NCBI GenBank assembly: GCA_029269725.1
Contig: JARJHS010000002.1
Coordinates: 558,001 to 622,000, forward strand
Source: Pollutibacter soli
GTDB taxonomy: Bacteria; Bacteroidota; Bacteroidia; Chitinophagales; Chitinophagaceae
DNA: 64,000 nucleotides
Direction of reading: 5' to 3'
Of this stretch, positions 50,213-58,175 are shown piece by piece. Within the stretch, counting starts at the first letter, position 1. Each line of letters begins with the position of its first letter. The notes beneath the pieces were generated by a model. The model was not told the DNA's origin. It did no database searches and worked only from the letters and a program-made list of their open reading frames with translations. Position numbers and translations under genes: made by a program.

Positions 50213-51355
50213 ATGAAAGCAGCTACAAAATATATTCACGCCGGTTCTCACCCTGATCCTTCCACAGGAGCGATTATGACTCCGATATACCAGACATCCA
50301 CCTTTGTGCAGGAGGCACCAGGCAAAAACAAGGGGTTTGAATATGCGCGTTCACAGAACCCTACCAGATTCGCACTGGAAGAAGCCCTTGCGATAATTGA
50401 AAATGGAAAATTCGGACTTGCATTTTCAAGTGGAGTAGCTGCAACCGATGCCGTAATAAAATTATTATCCCCGGGAGATGAAGTAATTGCTTCAAATGAC
50501 TTGTATGGTGGTAGCTATAGATTGTTTACAAAAGTCTTTGAAAAGTTTGGAATTAAGTTCCATTATGTCGATATGACGCATGTGGAAAACATAAATAAGT
50601 TTGTAAGTGCTAAAACGAAATTGATCTGGGTTGAAACACCAACAAACCCGTTGATGAATATTACAGATATTGCTGCTGTTGCGACGATTGCCAAAAGCAA
50701 CAATGCATTGCTGTGCGTGGATAATACTTTTGCATCTCCTTTTTTGCAGAATCCACTTGATTTCGGCGCTGACCTGGTGATGCATTCTTCTACAAAATAT
50801 TTAGGCGGACATAGTGATGTGATCCAGGGTGCATTGGTGATGAAAGACGAAAAGTTAAGAGAGCAGCTTTACTTTCTGCAGAAAAGCTGCGGTGCTGTAC
50901 CTGGTCCGATGGATTGTTTTCTTGTTCTGCGAGGAATCAAAACACTTGGCGTTCGCATGAAACAGCATTGTGAAAACGGGAAACGAATTGCAGAATTTCT
51001 GAGTAATCACAGCAAGGTAAAAAAGGTGTACTGGCCAGGATTCAGTGATCATCCCAATTATACAATTGCCAGAAAGCAGATGAGGGATTTTGGCGGAATG
51101 ATCAGCTTTGAATTAAAAGTTGAAGATATCGCTGAAACAAAAAAATTACTGTCATCAACAAAATTATTTTCTCTTGCGGAAAGTCTCGGCGGTGTTGAAT
51201 CCCTTATCAATCATCCCGCTACAATGACTCATGCTTCTATTCCGCGTGAGGAAAGGATAAAGAATGGATTAAGAGATTCATTAATCAGGTTAAGCGTTGG
51301 TATTGAAGATCCAGATGATCTGATTGAAGATCTTTCCAATGCTTTAGGGAAATAA
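50213..51355 (+). CDS. Cystathionine gamma-synthase / trans-sulfuration PLP enzyme
   Basis: A 380-residue cytosolic Cys/Met-metabolism PLP enzyme. The N-terminus TKYIHAGSHPDPSTGAIMTPIYQTSTF, the YARSQNPTRFALEEALA block, and the PLP Lys in MHSSTKYLGGHSDVIQGA (about 192-209) are clear, as is SLGGVESLINHPATMTHASI. Cystathionine gamma-synthase and gamma-lyase cannot be told apart reliably from sequence. It has a promoter with 19-bp spacing. Confidence 0.9.
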   Translation: MKAATKYIHAGSHPDPSTGAIMTPIYQTSTFVQEAPGKNKGFEYARSQNPTRFALEEALAIIENGKFGLAFSSGVAATDAVIKLLSPGDEVIASNDLYGGSYRLFTKVFEKFGIKFHYVDMTHVENINKFVSAKTKLIWVETPTNPLMNITDIAAVATIAKSNNALLCVDNTFASPFLQNPLDFGADLVMHSSTKYLGGHSDVIQGALVMKDEKLREQLYFLQKSCGAVPGPMDCFLVLRGIKTLGVRMKQHCENGKRIAEFLSNHSKVKKVYWPGFSDHPNYTIARKQMRDFGGMISFELKVEDIAETKKLLSSTKLFSLAESLGGVESLINHPATMTHASIPREERIKNGLRDSLIRLSVGIEDPDDLIEDLSNALGK

Positions 51356-51481
51356 ATTCTTCAGCTAAAAGATTGACTGCGTTTTTTCAACATTAGTTGG
51401 AAGAAAAATCTCTCGTTTCAACCGCCGATTACACCGGGTTTTAGCCTCGAAGGTTGTGATATTTATAGAAATCATATTTCT

Positions 51482-52300
51482 ATGCCTTCCCATTTTTCAC
51501 CTGACGAACTCCGTACCGAGAATGATATCCTCAAGATGAAAATGATGTTGGAGTATGGTGCCGAATTCTATACTCCTGCTGGTGCACCCGAACTGGATCC
51601 TGAAATAGAACATCAGTTTTTGCAACACATCAGGGAATTTGAAAACAACTGGAAAACAGCCCGGGAGATAACGATATGGGAGAAGATCGGTTGCCCGGAA
51701 AATATTCCAAAACTCCACCAGTTGTATGAAGCTCAGATTCCCGAAGCGATAGAAAACCTGCAGGAACTCCTGATGGAGAACGGGATTTATTTCTCTGTGA
51801 TGAGTCCTAATGTAACTCCTGCAGATTTGTATCGTTTTATGACTGAGGAGTTGCCGCAACTAACGTTGTATGATCATCCCAGTCCCGGCATGTTTTGCCT
51901 GGTGTATGACGAATTTCATCCTGATCCCCACTATGAAAATGAACAAATTGCTTTGAATGAATGCCTGCTTCGAATTATCGGAGAAAAAAATGATTTTCAG
52001 GCTATCCCTATCGACAGATTTATCAGTCTGAATGAGGAGCCGGAAACAGGCCGGGAAATTTTCTTCGACCAGATTGCCAGGTTCAGAAGGAAATTCAGAT
52101 CAATCAACAGTATTCAACTGGACGTAAAAAAAACTTACCTCGCAGGAAACCACTGTACTGTAAAAGGTTACCACGAAACCGGTCTTTGCACGGGCAATCA
52201 TTGCTTTATCGCAAGAGGTAGCTGGCAGGTCGATTTTACCCAAAATGATGCGGAAGAGTGGTTGGTACATTCGATCAAAATCGAAGGAATTCATTTCTGA
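51482..52300 (+). CDS. Hypothetical protein, 272 aa
   Basis: Not recognised. The sequence is acidic and soluble, with no signal or membrane segment. The first half is helical (DELRTENDILKMKMMLEYGAEF; DPEIEHQFLQHIREFENNWKTA). The second half ends in a strand-rich stretch with three Cys/His-containing elements (LAGNHCTVKGYHETGLCTGNHCFIARGSW) reminiscent of NTF2/SnoaL-like ends. It is monocistronic, 126 bp after the preceding gene. The composition and absence of repeats support a real gene. Confidence 0.75.
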   Translation: MPSHFSPDELRTENDILKMKMMLEYGAEFYTPAGAPELDPEIEHQFLQHIREFENNWKTAREITIWEKIGCPENIPKLHQLYEAQIPEAIENLQELLMENGIYFSVMSPNVTPADLYRFMTEELPQLTLYDHPSPGMFCLVYDEFHPDPHYENEQIALNECLLRIIGEKNDFQAIPIDRFISLNEEPETGREIFFDQIARFRRKFRSINSIQLDVKKTYLAGNHCTVKGYHETGLCTGNHCFIARGSWQVDFTQNDAEEWLVHSIKIEGIHF

Positions 52301-52408
52301 TCAGGAGTATGCAGGATGGTCCCGGTGTCTGGATGTTTCACCGGGATCATCTGCATTTAAGATTGCTGCGAATACCAGCTTTAATTATATTGCAGTAATC
52401 CTGATTGC

Positions 52409-53527
52409 ATGAGAAAGTCTTCTGCTCCACGTTTCCTCGCGCTCGACGTACTGCGCGGTCTTACTGTTTGTTTCATGATTATCGTAAATACCCAGGGTTC
52501 CGGGGCAGCGCCTTTCAGTCCACTGGAACATGCGACCTGGCATGGATTTACGCCGACAGACCTCGTTTTCCCTACATTTCTTTTTGTCGTGGGAAATGCA
52601 ATGGCATTTTCTATGGGCAAGTCTGAAATGATGAGTAATAGCCAGGCGATCTGGAAATTTACCAAAAGGGCATGTATAATTTTCCTTCTTGGTTACCTGA
52701 TATATTGGTTTCCTTTCGTTGCTCATTCAAAAGAAGGCTGGCATGTAAAACCAATCAGTCATACAAGAATTTTGGGTGTATTACAGAGAATTGGTATCTG
52801 CTATTTGATTGCTTCGTTGATGATCAGGTTTCTTTCCACCCGCGCGGTTTGGGGATTGAGCATTCTTTTCCTGCTTGGCTATTGGGTGATTATGGCTGCC
52901 TGGGGTGACTACACACTTACTGGAAATGCAGGGCTGAAACTTGACAAATTGATTCTCGGAGATGCACATATGTATCATGGTGAGGGAATTGCATTTGATC
53001 CGGAAGGGATATTAAGCACAATACCTTCTGTTGTAAACGTGATCATCGGCTATTATGCGGGTGTGTTTATCCGGAAACATGGCAACACTGATTTTACTGT
53101 CAGTCGTCTGATGATCACGGGTGCCTCGATGGTAGCGATTGCTTATTTCTGGCACTTGCTTTTCCCCATCAATAAAAAGCTTTGGACCAGCCCTTTTGTA
53201 TTTTATACCTGCGGACTTGATCTTCTGATACTTGGGACCTTGATTTATATTATCGAGATCAGGAACAGAAAAAAATGGACAGGATTTTTTGAAGTGTTTG
53301 GTAAGAACCCATTGGCGATCTATATCCTTTCCGAACTGATTGCAATTCTTTTATACACATTTACCAATAAGGATGGCAGATCATGGTATCAGCTGGTCAA
53401 CAAAAATTTCTTCCAGAAAATAGCACCGGGAGCCTGGGGTGCGTTGTTCTTCGCTCTTGCGGTTATGCTTACCTGTTGGGTAGCAGGATGGTGGATGGAT
53501 AGGAAAAAGATTTATATCAGGGTCTGA
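52409..53527 (+). CDS. NagX-like/DUF5009 polytopic membrane protein
   Basis: A 372-residue inner-membrane protein with about ten helices. The conserved FLALDVLRGLTVCFMIIVNTQGS opening and HATWHGFTPTDLVFPTFLFVVGNAMAFSM block define the heparan-alpha-glucosaminide N-acetyltransferase-like family (often annotated NagX or DUF5009). Related proteins occur in N-acetylglucosamine utilisation clusters, but there are no such genes here, so the substrate is unknown. The name is by resemblance. Confidence 0.86.
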   Translation: MRKSSAPRFLALDVLRGLTVCFMIIVNTQGSGAAPFSPLEHATWHGFTPTDLVFPTFLFVVGNAMAFSMGKSEMMSNSQAIWKFTKRACIIFLLGYLIYWFPFVAHSKEGWHVKPISHTRILGVLQRIGICYLIASLMIRFLSTRAVWGLSILFLLGYWVIMAAWGDYTLTGNAGLKLDKLILGDAHMYHGEGIAFDPEGILSTIPSVVNVIIGYYAGVFIRKHGNTDFTVSRLMITGASMVAIAYFWHLLFPINKKLWTSPFVFYTCGLDLLILGTLIYIIEIRNRKKWTGFFEVFGKNPLAIYILSELIAILLYTFTNKDGRSWYQLVNKNFFQKIAPGAWGALFFALAVMLTCWVAGWWMDRKKIYIRV

Positions 53528-53564
53528 ATTTTACAGGTTGGGTTTACCATGATGATTGTGAGAT

Positions 53565-54362
53565 TCAAAACAGGCTCTGTTGCGGCTGGGAAAGTTCCGG
53601 ATATGAATAAGGTGCTGTCGGGTCTTCACTCTCTCTGAAATCTTTCGCTATCGTATATGCTTCCATTGCTGATTCCGGAAGCTGATATCTGGCCAGTTCC
53701 CTGATCTGATTTTCGGTTAGGCCTTCCTGTATCCACTGCCATGCAAGTTCATCCGGCAGGATAACTGGCATCCTTTTCTTTTTGTTATGGATCTGCTCCA
53801 TCAAAGGATTCGCGGCCGTAGTCAGAATGGCAAAACTATTGATCATCTCACCTGATTCCTGGTCCGTCCACGGCTGCCAGATTCCTGCCATAAAAAAATA
53901 CTCTTTATCCTTCAGCGTAATGCGGTAAGGATAAGTACTTTCTTTTTTTGCTCCCGGACTTTTATAATGCCGCCACTCATAAAATCCGGAAGAAAGTACA
54001 AGACATCTTCTTTTCAGAACAGCCTGTTTGTAGGTGACTTTGTCAAGCACTTCTTCACCAATGGCATTCAATGTGTTTCTTGGCGGATCTATTTTTCCCG
54101 TTTTTGGATTCAACCCGCCTTTCCGAAAATGTTCAAGCTCTGATTGTGTTTTAAGGTAAAACGGAATCAGCTCCCAGTGCATCATCACCAATTCAAAGTC
54201 ACCACCACCTTCCTTCAATTTTATAACTGGCCAGTTACCAAATGCAAAACCGCTTTGCATTGGAATTTTCAGCTGAATATCATACTGCAGAATTTCTTTT
54301 TCAATTTTATTCAGCCTGATATGCTCGGCACGTTTTACAATTATCCCATTATAGAAACACAT
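53565..54362 (-). CDS. SRAP-family (YedK/HMCES-like) DNA-protein crosslink sensor
   Basis: A 265-residue protein. The catalytic Cys2 (MCFYNGIIV), the conserved NAIGEE (replacing the more common NARxE), GFYEWRHY and the His-containing IHNKKKRMPVILP (usual pattern IHxRMPVIL with a short Lys insert) identify SRAP. It forms a thiazolidine crosslink with abasic sites in single-stranded DNA and protects them. It lies 96 bp from the divergent tadA and 2 kb from umuDC, in a stretch rich in damage and stress genes. No copy of the umu palindrome is upstream. Confidence 0.92.
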   Translation of the reverse strand: MCFYNGIIVKRAEHIRLNKIEKEILQYDIQLKIPMQSGFAFGNWPVIKLKEGGGDFELVMMHWELIPFYLKTQSELEHFRKGGLNPKTGKIDPPRNTLNAIGEEVLDKVTYKQAVLKRRCLVLSSGFYEWRHYKSPGAKKESTYPYRITLKDKEYFFMAGIWQPWTDQESGEMINSFAILTTAANPLMEQIHNKKKRMPVILPDELAWQWIQEGLTENQIRELARYQLPESAMEAYTIAKDFRESEDPTAPYSYPELSQPQQSLF

Positions 54363-54458
54363 CTGAACCCGTTTATATCATACTAAGGTACCAAATCAAA
54401 AGGCGGCATTGAAAATGTTTTGCCTGCTGTTAGAGCTATATTCGTATATATTTCCGCT

Positions 54459-54896
54459 ATGAACGACGAGTATTTTATGCGAATAGCGCTTAAAGAAGCG
54501 ATGAAGGCTATGGAAGCCGGTGAGGTGCCGATTGGCGCAATTGTAGTTATCGGTGAACAAATCATTGCCAGGGGCTCAAATATGGTAGAAAAACTGCAGG
54601 ATACCACTGCTCATGCCGAAATGATTGCGCTTACTTCGGCATTTAATTCCCTTGGTGCAAAATACCTACCTGAAGCAACAGTATATATCACTGTTGAACC
54701 CTGCCTGATGTGCGCTGGCGCAATGTACTGGAGTAAGATTTCGGGTATAGTATGGGGCGCAGATGATGAGAAAAATGGTTTTGCAAGGGTAACGGGAATG
54801 AATAGCCCTTTTCATCCGAAAGCGTCAGTAAGGAAGGGTGTACTGGCAGATGAGTGCAGTGAACTGATGAAAGCATTTTTTAAAGCACGTCGCTGA
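54459..54896 (+). CDS. tadA: tRNA-specific adenosine deaminase
   Basis: A 145-residue enzyme from the ATG at 54459 (MNDEYFMRIALKEAMKAMEAGEVPIGA). The zinc motif HAE (TTAHAEMIAL) and PCxxC (VEPCLMCAGAMYW) are intact, with the C-terminal ADECSELMKAFFKARR. It converts A34 to inosine in tRNA-Arg(ACG) in the cytoplasm. The frame extends upstream, but the ATG chosen is the family start. Confidence 0.95.
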   Translation: MNDEYFMRIALKEAMKAMEAGEVPIGAIVVIGEQIIARGSNMVEKLQDTTAHAEMIALTSAFNSLGAKYLPEATVYITVEPCLMCAGAMYWSKISGIVWGADDEKNGFARVTGMNSPFHPKASVRKGVLADECSELMKAFFKARR

Positions 54897-55013
54897 TGTT
54901 CTTATTTCCTGCGGATTTATTTACACAGTTCGATTTTGATAGTCAAACACCGGCAATGGCAGCGTAACCGATTCCCAGGTTATTGCTTACCAATGGAACT
55001 TAATCATTATTTA

Positions 55014-55046
55014 TTGGCGATCTTATCATTTCTGACATTAATTTTG
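55014..55046 (+). promoter_or_regulatory. Candidate promoter of the superoxide dismutase gene
   Basis: TTG (55014-55016), 22-bp spacer, TAATTTTG (55039-55046); leader of about 40 nt. Confidence 0.45.
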
Positions 55047-55089
55047 CTGACTGTTATTTAGTAATTCATCAACTGATAAATTTTATTTT

Positions 55090-55689
55090 ATGCCATTTAC
55101 ATTAGCACCACTGCCTTATGCATATGAAGCGCTGGAACCGCATATCGACACTGAGACGATGAAGATCCATCATGATAAACACCACCAGGCTTATGTTGAC
55201 AATTTGAACAAGGCCATCGCCGGAACGCCAAATGAAAATAAATCACTCGAAGAGCTGATTGCGGTTGCGGGTACTATTTCTCCTGCAGTACGCAATAACG
55301 GTGGCGGTCACTGGAACCACACATTTTTCTGGGATTCACTCACTGCGCCAACAGGTGCTGCTCCTTCGGGTGCTGTTGTGGATGCAATCGTGAAAGATTT
55401 TGGTTCTTTCGATGCTTTTAAAGAAAAATTTAATAATGCAGGCATGACCCGTTTCGGAAGTGGTTGGGCATGGCTCATTTTAAAGGATGGAAAACTTGAA
55501 GTGACTTCAACACCAAACCAGGATAACCCACTGATGGATGTTGCTGAAGTAAAAGGAACACCGATTCTCGGCGCAGATGTATGGGAGCATGCTTACTATT
55601 TGAAATATCAGAACAAACGTGCGGATTATCTGGCAGCCCTCTGGAACGTAGTGAACTGGAAAAAAGTTAATGAACGTTTTTCAAAATAG
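55090..55689 (+). CDS. Superoxide dismutase, Fe/Mn type
   Basis: A 199-residue cytosolic enzyme that dismutates superoxide. The ligands are in [31 protein letters not shown] and [15 protein letters not shown]. No signal peptide is present. The [11 protein letters not shown] type is compatible with Mn or Fe, and the metal cannot be decided from this alone. It is followed by a terminator and lies next to the 2H-like gene. Confidence 0.95.
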   Translation: MPFTLAPLPYAYEALEPHIDTETMKIHHDKHHQAYVDNLNKAIAGTPNENKSLEELIAVAGTISPAVRNNGGGHWNHTFFWDSLTAPTGAAPSGAVVDAIVKDFGSFDAFKEKFNNAGMTRFGSGWAWLILKDGKLEVTSTPNQDNPLMDVAEVKGTPILGADVWEHAYYLKYQNKRADYLAALWNVVNWKKVNERFSK

Positions 55690-55707
55690 TCTAACCAGGA
55701 CTGACAG

Positions 55708-55737
55708 AGCCGTAGCATTATTGCTGCGGCTTTGTTT
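55708..55737 (+). terminator. Intrinsic terminator of the superoxide dismutase gene
   Basis: Stem AGCCG-T-AGCA / TGCT-G-CGGCT (10 bp with one G.T pair), loop TTAT, then TTTGTTT. It ends at the stop of the convergent 2H-like gene. Confidence 0.8.
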
Positions 55738-56362
55738 ATGGATACAACGGAAACACATTTACGATTTCTTCTGATGCATCACCAGCTCCCGTCAGTTTTA
55801 TCAACACCAGGTTGTAGACAGTAAAAGAATCAAAAAAATCTTCTGACAACTGTTGGCGGATGAAGTCAGTCCATTCCCGACGGGATTCTCCATTCGTTAA
55901 AAAGCAAACCGGCTTTTTTGTCCATTTGAGGTATCCGGAACCGTTAGTCACTATATAATTTTCAATCACCTGCATGCTATTAATCAGTTTCGTCACCGGT
56001 TCGGGATTCATCACGCGCAGGTAGAGTGGATGATTCGGATGCGAACCGAAATTGTTCAACTGCAGATCGAATCGGTTATGACTGTTGCATACTCTTTGTA
56101 TCCACCGGATCAAAGTATCTTCCATCAATTCGCGACCTTCAAAAGACGCAACCTCGATATAGGGGCGAGCGAGTATGTTCATTCCGGAAGGACTATTTCC
56201 CTTAATTGACTTTGCCAGATCCCTGATCCTTGCGCCGCCATCTCCTTCAGGAAATATCACCAGTTTATAAGCAGAGTATAAAGCGATAGAAGGCAACAGA
56301 CGGAAGCTGGCAGGTACTCCGGTAATCGGATCTACCTGTAATTTTTTAGACAGATTTACCAT
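55736..56362 (-). CDS. 2H-phosphoesterase-like (2'-5' RNA ligase-like) protein, motifs degenerate
   Basis: A 208-residue cytosolic protein. Its layout follows the LigT/2H fold: a first strand motif at NILARPYIEVASFEG (about 80-94), then FDLQLNNFGSHPNHPLYLRVMNPEPVTKLINSM, a second strand motif at WTKKPVCFLTNGES and the closing strand FTVYNLVLIKLTG. The two HxT/S catalytic motifs expected at these points are PYIEV and PVCFL, so both catalytic His are absent. It is divergent from umuD with a 20-bp palindrome between them. Function is unknown; the assignment to 2H rests on pattern, not on a search. Confidence 0.6.
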   Translation of the reverse strand: MVNLSKKLQVDPITGVPASFRLLPSIALYSAYKLVIFPEGDGGARIRDLAKSIKGNSPSGMNILARPYIEVASFEGRELMEDTLIRWIQRVCNSHNRFDLQLNNFGSHPNHPLYLRVMNPEPVTKLINSMQVIENYIVTNGSGYLKWTKKPVCFLTNGESRREWTDFIRQQLSEDFFDSFTVYNLVLIKLTGAGDASEEIVNVFPLYP

Positions 56363-56386
56363 AGAAAAAGTTTACCTGATCAATTA

Positions 56387-56406
56387 TTTAGTATAAATTT
56401 ACTAAA
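56387..56406. promoter_or_regulatory. Palindromic operator-like site between 2H-like gene and umuDC
   Basis: TTTAGTA - TAAATT - TACTAAA: perfect 7-bp arms around a 6-bp spacer. It sits 25-45 bp upstream of the 2H-like gene and 30-49 bp upstream of umuD, overlapping the expected -33 region for umuD (whose -7-like box is AAAATTTG at 56422-56429). This fits binding by a dimeric repressor of an SOS-type system. Confidence 0.6.
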
Positions 56407-56435
56407 GAAATTAGCATTTTCAAAATTTGTTTTTT

Positions 56436-56867
56436 ATGAATGGAGAAATCATTTACAGTGCAGCCTTTTCAGGCACGAAAACATTCAGGCAGCAGCAGGT
56501 TCACACAGCAAATGCAACAGGTTTTGGCGCCGCTGCCGACGACTATGCCGAAAAAGATATCGATCTGAATGAGCAATTAATAAGGAATAAACCGGCAACT
56601 TTTTTTATGCGTGTGTCAGGTGACGCGATGACGGGCGCCGGAATATTTGCAGGTGATGTTGTCATTGTTGACAGAAGCATTACCCCACATTCGGGCCAGG
56701 TGATTATTGCTGCTCTCGACGGAGAAATGCTGATACGGCGATTTGAAAAATCATTTAATAAAATCAGGCTCTTACCCGAAACAAAAAATCTTGCCCCCAT
56801 CGAAGTTGACCCTTTCGCCGATTTTACGGTGTGGGGTGTTGTCACTTATGTTATTCATCGCCTTTGA
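56436..56867 (+). CDS. umuD: UmuD-like (S24/LexA-fold) polymerase V subunit, catalytic residues replaced
   Basis: A 143-residue protein from the ATG at 56436 (MNGEIIYSAAFSGTKTF). The UmuD fold is clear: ATGFGAAADDYAEKDIDLNEQLIRNKPATFFMRVSG, AGIFAGDVVIVDRSITPHSGQVIIAALDGE and FTVWGVVTYVIHRL. In active UmuD the nucleophile Ser is in GDSM and the general base Lys in the VKRL element, 37 residues later. Here these read GDAM (Ala64, codon GCG) and LIRRF (Arg101, codon CGG). Self-cleavage is therefore not expected. umuC follows 8 bp later. Confidence 0.88.
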   Translation: MNGEIIYSAAFSGTKTFRQQQVHTANATGFGAAADDYAEKDIDLNEQLIRNKPATFFMRVSGDAMTGAGIFAGDVVIVDRSITPHSGQVIIAALDGEMLIRRFEKSFNKIRLLPETKNLAPIEVDPFADFTVWGVVTYVIHRL

Positions 56868-56875
56868 TACTTTAT

Positions 56876-58168
56876 ATGTACGCCATAGTCGATTGTAATA
56901 GTTTTTATTGCTCCTGCGAACGGGTTTTTCGGCCGGACCTGCAAACCAAACCGGTTGTTGTATTAAGCAATAATGATGGTTGTATCATTTCGCGCACGGA
57001 CGAAGCCAAGGTTGCAGGAATCGGGATGGCGGTGCCTTATTATCAATATAAAACGCAGATCGAAAAGGCAGGTGTCGCCGTATTTTCTTCCAATTATTAT
57101 CTCTATGGAGATATGAGCCGAAGAGTGATGGACACCTTACGGTTTATTGTCAATGAAGGTGTTGAAGATCGTGTGGAAGTGTATTCGGTAGATGAAGCTT
57201 TCATCCGCCTCGATCATATTCCCGATACTTCTCTGAATGAATATGCACACCGGTTAAAAACAGTTGTTGAACAGTGGACAGGTATTCGTGTGTCCGTCGG
57301 CATTGGGCCCACCAAAGTGCTCAGCAAGACGGCTAACAGACTTGCGAAGAAAAATCCCGGAAGCAGCAGAGGTGTACTGATTTTAAAGACGGAAAAAGAA
57401 ATCCGTGACGCACTCGAATCGACATATGTTGAAAGTATCTGGGGTATTGGTGGTCGTTATGCAACAAAACTAAAAGAGGAGTTTGGAATAACTACCGCCT
57501 GGCAATTGCGACATGTACCGGAAGAGTGGGCAAGAAAACAATTGGGAGGAGTAGTTGGTGTGCGTCTTTTAAGGGAACTGGGTGGCGAGCCTGCGCTGGA
57601 AATGAAGGATCCACTGGAGAAGAAAAAGATGATCGCGACTACCAGAATGTTTGGTGCGCGTGTGCAAACCCTCCAGCCCTTAAAAGAAGCTGTGGCGACT
57701 TATACTGCGCGCGCAGCTGAAAAGTTGCGGCGTCAGCATTCAGCTGCGTCATCAATAGACATTTTCGTGGTAACGAATGGATCAGATGACCAATTGTACG
57801 AGTATCATCCAAAGACTGACCATCGTTATTTTAACCTGCCAAGTCCGAGTTCGGTTACACATGAACTTATCGGTTATGCAATGCCGCTGGTGGACGAACT
57901 TTTCCGCGAGGGCGTAAAATACCTGAAAGCGGGAGTGATCCTTGGCGGAATCGTACCTGAGAATTCAGTCCAGGCAAATCTTTTTTCAGAGATCTCCGCA
58001 CCTAAAGCAAATAAGCTGATGGAAGTGATGGATAATGTCAATTTCAGTATGCGTGGCGATAAGGTCAGGTACGGCGCGACAGGCCTCACCAGGCACTGGC
58101 GGATGCGCCAGGATCTCCGCAGTAACCGTTACACCACGCGATGGGAAGAGCTTTTTGAAGTGAAGTAA
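56876..58168 (+). CDS. umuC: Y-family DNA polymerase V catalytic subunit UmuC
   Basis: A 430-residue translesion polymerase from the ATG at 56876 (MYAIVDCNSFYCSCERVFRPDL). The catalytic Asp/Glu blocks (MYAIVDCNSFY and VYSVDEAFIRL) are intact, followed by IRVSVGIGPTKVLSKTANRLAKK, an HhH-like WGIGGRYATKLKEEFG and a C-terminal little-finger domain. It is active-looking, unlike its UmuD partner. It forms an operon with umuD and lies near SRAP and the 2H-like gene. Confidence 0.94.
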   Translation: MYAIVDCNSFYCSCERVFRPDLQTKPVVVLSNNDGCIISRTDEAKVAGIGMAVPYYQYKTQIEKAGVAVFSSNYYLYGDMSRRVMDTLRFIVNEGVEDRVEVYSVDEAFIRLDHIPDTSLNEYAHRLKTVVEQWTGIRVSVGIGPTKVLSKTANRLAKKNPGSSRGVLILKTEKEIRDALESTYVESIWGIGGRYATKLKEEFGITTAWQLRHVPEEWARKQLGGVVGVRLLRELGGEPALEMKDPLEKKKMIATTRMFGARVQTLQPLKEAVATYTARAAEKLRRQHSAASSIDIFVVTNGSDDQLYEYHPKTDHRYFNLPSPSSVTHELIGYAMPLVDELFREGVKYLKAGVILGGIVPENSVQANLFSEISAPKANKLMEVMDNVNFSMRGDKVRYGATGLTRHWRMRQDLRSNRYTTRWEELFEVK

Positions 58169-58175
58169 CATTCGA

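Noticed and set aside
54371-54390. TACTAA half-site upstream of the SRAP gene as a second umu-type operator
   Set aside because: Only one arm is present; the matching arm at the N6 spacing reads CCCGTTT.
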